A stretch of 9,171 nt of DNA from CAIOSQ01 sp044359885 (GTDB lineage Bacteria; Pseudomonadota; Alphaproteobacteria; CACIAM-22H2): NCBI GenBank assembly GCA_044359885.1, contig JBIKLI010000173.1, positions 1-9,171 on the forward strand, written 5' to 3'. The notes beneath the pieces are model-generated. The model was not told where the DNA came from. It searched no databases and worked only from the letters and a program-made list of their open reading frames with translations. Each line of letters starts with the position of its first letter. Position 1 is the stretch's first letter. Positions 6,046 to 9,171 of the stretch are shown piece after piece. Made by a program: the position numbers and the translations under genes.

Positions 6046-8464
6046 TCGCAATCGGGTCCGCGGCGGCCGTCTCCACCGCTGGCTTGTCCGCGTCGGGGCC
6101 GGCATCGCGCTGCTGCTGACGCTTGCGCTTGGCGCGGGATGGATCTGGCTCGACCGTTCGGCGCCCCGCCATGCCGGTCGGTTCGAACTCGACGGGCTCG
6201 CGGCACCCGTGGACGTCGTGCGCGATGGCGACGGCGTCCCGCATATCTTCGCGACGAGCGCCACGGATGCCTATTTCGCCCAGGGTTTCGTCCATGCCCA
6301 GGATCGCTTCGCGCAGATGGACGGGATGCGCATGGTGGCGCGCGGTCGCCTCGCCGAGATGGTCGGCCGCGGCGGTCTTGCCAGCGACCGGTTCATGCGC
6401 GGCATGGGGCTCGCCGGCCGGGCCGAGGCAGCCAGGGACGCGCTGTCGCCCGAGGGGCGCGCGGCGCTGGAGGCCTATGCCCGCGGCGTGAATGCGTTCC
6501 TGGCGCAGTCCGGGACGGCCCTGCCGCTCGAACTGCGACTTTCCGGCCGCATCCCGGAGCCTTGGGAGCCGGCGGATTCGCTCCTATGGGGCGAGCTGAT
6601 GGCGCTCTACCTCTCCGGGAACTGGCGCGACGAGCTCGCTCGCCTGCGGCTCTCGGCTGCCGGCCACGACCCGCGGCTGCTGGCGCTGCTCTGGCCGGAT
6701 TGGCGGGGGGATGGGGCGACGAGCCTCGCGACCGGCGCCGGCGCCTGGGATCCGGTACAGGTCGGCGCGGCGATCGCGGCCCTGCCCGACCTGCCGTCGC
6801 CGCCGCTGGCGTCGAACGCCTGGGTGTTCGCCGGCGCGCGGACACGCAGCGGCAAGCCGCTGCTCGCCAATGATCCGCATCTCCAGCTGGGTGCCCCCTC
6901 GGTCTGGTATCTGGTGCGGCTGGTCGCGCCGGGTTTCCTTCGCGCTGGCGCCAGCGCGCCGGGCGTTCCGGGAATCGTGCTGGGTCACAACGGGCATGTC
7001 GCCTGGGGCATGACGACCACGGGCGCGGACAGCTTCGATCTGGTCCTCGAGCGGCTCGTGCCCGGGGACCCCGACAGCTACGCGACGCCGGACGGGCCGG
7101 CGCGCTTCACCCGCCACGCGCACGCGATCGCCATCCGCGGCGAGCCGGACCCGGCGCGTGTCGAGATCCGGCGAACCCGCAACGGGGTCGTCCTCGCCGA
7201 CCTCCTGGGATCGCCGGAAGCGGCACCGGCAGGCGACGCGCTGGTGCTGCGGGCGCTGCTCGACACCGGTACGAACGGCACCGGCGATGCCTTGCTGCGC
7301 ATGACCGCGGCGACCGACGTTCCGGCCATGCTGGCGGCGGCGGAGGGCTGGCGCGCCCCGGTGCAGAACCTCTTCGTCGCCGATCGCGATGGTCGCATCG
7401 CCCTGGCGGCGATCGGCGCCGTGCCCCGCCGGCGGCTGGGCGACGGCACGATCCCGACGCCGGGCTGGGACCCCGGTCATGGCTGGGACGGGATCGCCGC
7501 CGGCGCGGCGCTGCCGCGCGCCGTGGATCCGCCGCACGGGTTCCTGATGAACGCCAACGACCGGCTGGCACCCGATCGTCCCGGCCCGTTCCTCACGGCC
7601 GATTGGGACGCGCCGTTCCGGGCGCGGCGCCTGCGCGAGGGGCTGGCTGGCGCGAGCGTCCAGGATCTGGACAGCGCGGCCGCGTGGCAGCGCGACGCCA
7701 TCTCCGTGTTCGCGCGCGACGTCCTGGGCGACCTGGCGGCCTGGACGCCCGGCGACGCGGCAGTGCGCCGGATCGCCGACGCGCTACGCGCCTGGAACGG
7801 CGACATGCGCCGCGAGGCCTGGCAGCCGCTCGTTTTCAACGCCTGGATGCGGGCGCTGCGCGCGGATGCCCTCGATCAGCTCCTGGGCAGCGGCGAACCC
7901 GGCGCCCCGATCGCCATGCGCGAGGTGCCGGCGCTGCTGCTGGCGATCGCCGGGGGCGATCCCTGGCTCTGCGCCCGCATCGCTTGCGGGGCGACCCTGG
8001 AGCGGTCTCTGTCCACCGCGCTGGTCGCGCTGGGCGCGCGCTACGGGTCGGTTCCGGAGGCTTGGCGGTGGGGCGATGCCCATGCCGCGGTGTTCGAGAA
8101 CCCCCTCTGGCGATCGATCCCGGTCGTCTCGCGACTGTTCGGTTTCTCGGTTCCTGTCGATGGCGACAATTTCACCGTCAACCGGGCTACGCCGCGCCAG
8201 GGGGGGGCGGCGGATTTCGCCGCCGTGCACGGCGGTGGCCTGCGCGCCGTGTATGACCTCGCCGACCTCGATTCGTCACGGTTCATGATCGCGCCCGGGC
8301 AATCCGGACATCCCTGGACGCGCCATTGGGGCGATCTGGCGCAACGCTGGGCGGATGGCCAGATGCGTGTCCTGGCTGGCGGTCGCGATGCGCTGGCCCG
8401 GACCGGCACGGTCCTGCGCCTCGGACCCCGGGCCGTGGCCGGGAGACAGGAAAGGAACGATTAA
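6023..8464 (+). CDS. Penicillin acylase family Ntn hydrolase, membrane-anchored
   Basis: This 813-residue member of the penicillin amidase (peptidase S45) family self-cleaves a precursor to expose an N-terminal serine, then hydrolyses N-acyl amides. After a basic N-terminus, residues 23-43 form one hydrophobic helix with no clear signal-peptidase site, so it is probably anchored with the enzyme in the periplasm. The alpha chain shows YFAQGFVHAQDRFAQMD (84-100). The beta chain should begin at Ser264 in ASNAWV. Further family marks are NDPHL (283-287), HVAWGMT (325-331), the catalytic-asparagine region FLMNANDR (507-514), WRWGDAHAAV (681-690) and PGQSGHP (758-764). Cys650 and Cys655 could pair. 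Substrates in the family include beta-lactams, acyl-homoserine lactones and pyoverdine precursors; none is indicated here. ATG 6023 lies 23 bases inside the preceding transporter gene; an in-frame TTG at 5993 is less likely. A G8 run (8200-8207) is in frame. Confidence 0.93.
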   Translation: MGPAAAADRNRVRGGRLHRWLVRVGAGIALLLTLALGAGWIWLDRSAPRHAGRFELDGLAAPVDVVRDGDGVPHIFATSATDAYFAQGFVHAQDRFAQMDGMRMVARGRLAEMVGRGGLASDRFMRGMGLAGRAEAARDALSPEGRAALEAYARGVNAFLAQSGTALPLELRLSGRIPEPWEPADSLLWGELMALYLSGNWRDELARLRLSAAGHDPRLLALLWPDWRGDGATSLATGAGAWDPVQVGAAIAALPDLPSPPLASNAWVFAGARTRSGKPLLANDPHLQLGAPSVWYLVRLVAPGFLRAGASAPGVPGIVLGHNGHVAWGMTTTGADSFDLVLERLVPGDPDSYATPDGPARFTRHAHAIAIRGEPDPARVEIRRTRNGVVLADLLGSPEAAPAGDALVLRALLDTGTNGTGDALLRMTAATDVPAMLAAAEGWRAPVQNLFVADRDGRIALAAIGAVPRRRLGDGTIPTPGWDPGHGWDGIAAGAALPRAVDPPHGFLMNANDRLAPDRPGPFLTADWDAPFRARRLREGLAGASVQDLDSAAAWQRDAISVFARDVLGDLAAWTPGDAAVRRIADALRAWNGDMRREAWQPLVFNAWMRALRADALDQLLGSGEPGAPIAMREVPALLLAIAGGDPWLCARIACGATLERSLSTALVALGARYGSVPEAWRWGDAHAAVFENPLWRSIPVVSRLFGFSVPVDGDNFTVNRATPRQGGAADFAAVHGGGLRAVYDLADLDSSRFMIAPGQSGHPWTRHWGDLAQRWADGQMRVLAGGRDALARTGTVLRLGPRAVAGRQERND

Positions 8465-8522
8465 CGACATTTCTCCATATTGAGCGGGCATCATCCGGCA
8501 GTTGCGACCACGTGAAGGGACC
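8465..8522. other. Short gap between acylase and motB
   Basis: This 58-base spacer is less GC-rich than its surroundings at its left end. It holds GAAGGGA (8514-8520), the only Shine-Dalgarno-like sequence for motB, unusually close to the ATG. A TTAAC at 8461-8465 resembles half a CtrA site but the second half is missing. GCATCATC (8488-8495) is only a partial -10. No terminator hairpin is visible, so motB may be co-transcribed with the acylase or use a promoter I cannot identify. Confidence 0.4.
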
Positions 8523-9171
8523 ATGGCGGGCAAGGGCAAGGACGGCGAACGGCCGATCCTCATCATCAAGAAGAAGGGACATGGCGACCACGGCCACCAT
8601 GGTGGCGCGTGGAAGGTCGCCTATGCCGATTTCGTCACCGCGATGATGGCCTTCTTCCTGCTGCTCTGGCTGCTCAACGTCACGACTTCGGAACAGAAGG
8701 ACGGGATCGCGAACTATTTCATGCCCGATTCGGTCTCGCGCTCGAATTCCGGCGGTGGTGGGGTGCTTGGCGGCGTGACGATCTCGCCCGGCGAGATGGA
8801 ACGGCAGGCCGCGGGGATCATGCTCGCGATCCCGCAGGCACCTTCCGCCAACGAGCAGGAACTCCCGCCCGACACCGAGGGCGAAGGCAGGCCCCCCGAA
8901 TACGCCGAACCGGAGGACCCCGCGGAGCGGGCCAACCCCATCATCGCGGCATTGCGCGAGAGGGAACGCGAAAGGCTGCGCGAACTGGACAAGGACAAAG
9001 ACAAGGATAAAGACAAGGACAAAGACAAAGAAAAAGACAAGGACAAAGACAAGGACAAAGACAAGGATAAAGACAAAGACAAAGATAAAGACAAGGATAA
9101 GGACAAGGATTTCGACAAGGACGGGATGATCAACAACCAGCAGCTCAAGGAGCAGCTGGCACGTCAGGAGG
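8523..9171 (+). CDS. motB: Flagellar motor stator protein MotB with Asp-Lys repeat linker (3' end off the right edge)
   Basis: The open frame gives 216 codons, ending at the window edge; the OmpA-like peptidoglycan-binding domain expected in MotB would lie beyond it. MotB and MotA form the proton-driven stator of the flagellum. Diagnostic features are a basic, His-rich cytoplasmic N-terminus (HGDHGHHGG, 20-28), then GGAWKVAYADFVTAMMAFFL, with Asp36 matching the proton-carrying Asp32 of Escherichia coli MotB. One TM helix spans about 34-53 and is followed by a plug-like segment (about 58-70). The linker is Pro/Glu-rich (103-139), then RERERERLREL (145-155), then 41 residues of alternating Asp/Glu and Lys (156-196), then DFDKDGMINNQQ, an EF-hand-like loop. 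No motA is directly upstream; the acylase gene is. The ATG is chosen from homology; GAAGGGA precedes it at a short distance. The call as MotB is firm from the N-terminus. Confidence 0.93.
   Translation, partial: MAGKGKDGERPILIIKKKGHGDHGHHGGAWKVAYADFVTAMMAFFLLLWLLNVTTSEQKDGIANYFMPDSVSRSNSGGGGVLGGVTISPGEMERQAAGIMLAIPQAPSANEQELPPDTEGEGRPPEYAEPEDPAERANPIIAALRERERERLRELDKDKDKDKDKDKDKEKDKDKDKDKDKDKDKDKDKDKDKDKDFDKDGMINNQQLKEQLARQE
8988..9110 (+). repeat. In-frame (GACAAR)n tract coding a 41-residue Asp-Lys repeat in motB
   Basis: The 123 bases consist of 20 GA(C/T)AA(A/G) units plus a final GAT, all in the MotB frame. The only amino-acid deviation is one GAA (Glu) in the eighth unit. A 12-base order (GACAAG then GACAAA or GATAAA) is visible, and 29 bases at 8988-9016 recur exactly at 9048-9076, a 60-base offset. 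Lysine codons here are 11 AAA and 9 AAG, whereas the rest of the window uses AAG nearly always. Slippage by whole units would change linker length by two residues without breaking the frame. Confidence 0.97.
9108..9143 (+). other. EF-hand-like calcium-loop motif in the MotB linker
   Basis: The codons directly after the Asp-Lys tract read DFDKDGMINNQQ (MotB residues 196-207). This fits the EF-hand loop pattern at positions 1, 3 and 5 (Asp), 6 (Gly) and 8 (Ile), with Gln instead of Glu at position 12. Flanking helices are not evident upstream because the Asp-Lys tract is there. A single loop of this kind could bind calcium weakly or be a chance product of the Asp-rich tract. Confidence 0.35.

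Noticed and set aside
8461..8475. CtrA site (TTAA-N7-TTAA) before motB
   Set aside because: Only the first half TTAAC is present, it includes the acylase stop codon, and the second half reads TCTC.
8486..8505. Sigma-54 promoter before motB
   Set aside because: A TTGC at 8502-8505 exists but there is no GG at the required distance upstream.
8988..9110. Single alpha-helix (SAH) domain or CRISPR-like array
   Set aside because: Asp-Lys alternation lacks the i to i+4 E/K-R pattern and Asp disfavours helix, so disorder is likelier. There are no spacers between units, so it is not a CRISPR array.
8714..9148. Minus-strand frame coding a long Ser-Leu repeat
   Set aside because: It is the exact complement of the MotB Asp-Lys tract. 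The plus frame has unmistakable MotB homology, so this is a shadow.

Overview
The window is a dense, very GC-rich piece of bacterial chromosome, most likely from a flagellated alphaproteobacterium. The evidence is lysine coded almost only by AAG, a porphobilinogen synthase of the Asp-type (magnesium) class, the His-rich HHGGAWKVAYADF form of MotB, and two promoter-like sequences resembling the Caulobacter housekeeping consensus. Genus cannot be told. No RNA genes, insertion sequences, phage genes or CRISPR arrays are visible, and every intergenic gap is under 150 bp.

Layout, left to right. (1) A minus-strand alpha/beta hydrolase of the kynurenine-formamidase-like type (838 down to the left edge, truncated). 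(2) Divergent from it, a two-gene operon: a PLP-dependent O-acetylhomoserine sulfhydrylase-type enzyme (979-2271) overlapping hemB by an ATGA junction (2268-3275). (3) A second, unrelated alpha/beta hydrolase on the minus strand (4130-3264), which overlaps the end of hemB tail to tail by 12 bases. (4) Divergent from that, a tightly overlapping plus-strand set: two paralogous EamA/DMT-family 10-TM transporters (4253-5149, 5146-6045) and a membrane-anchored penicillin-acylase-family Ntn hydrolase (6023-8464). (5) 58 bases further on, the start of a flagellar stator gene motB (8523 to the right edge, truncated).

How they may work together: metY-hemB and the transporter-transporter-acylase set look like translationally coupled units. 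The two minus-strand hydrolases are separate transcription units facing away from them. The acylase would work on the periplasmic side of the inner membrane on an unknown N-acyl compound, and the EamA pair could move the precursor or product; this is inference from context only.

The most unusual item is inside motB. After a normal TM/plug N-terminus, the periplasmic linker becomes a near-perfect 41-residue (Asp-Lys)n tract (8988-9110). It is preceded by an Arg-Glu alternation and followed at once by an EF-hand-like loop. The DNA of the tract is hierarchically repetitive (6, 12 and 60 nt) and uses AAA lysine codons that are almost absent elsewhere in the window.
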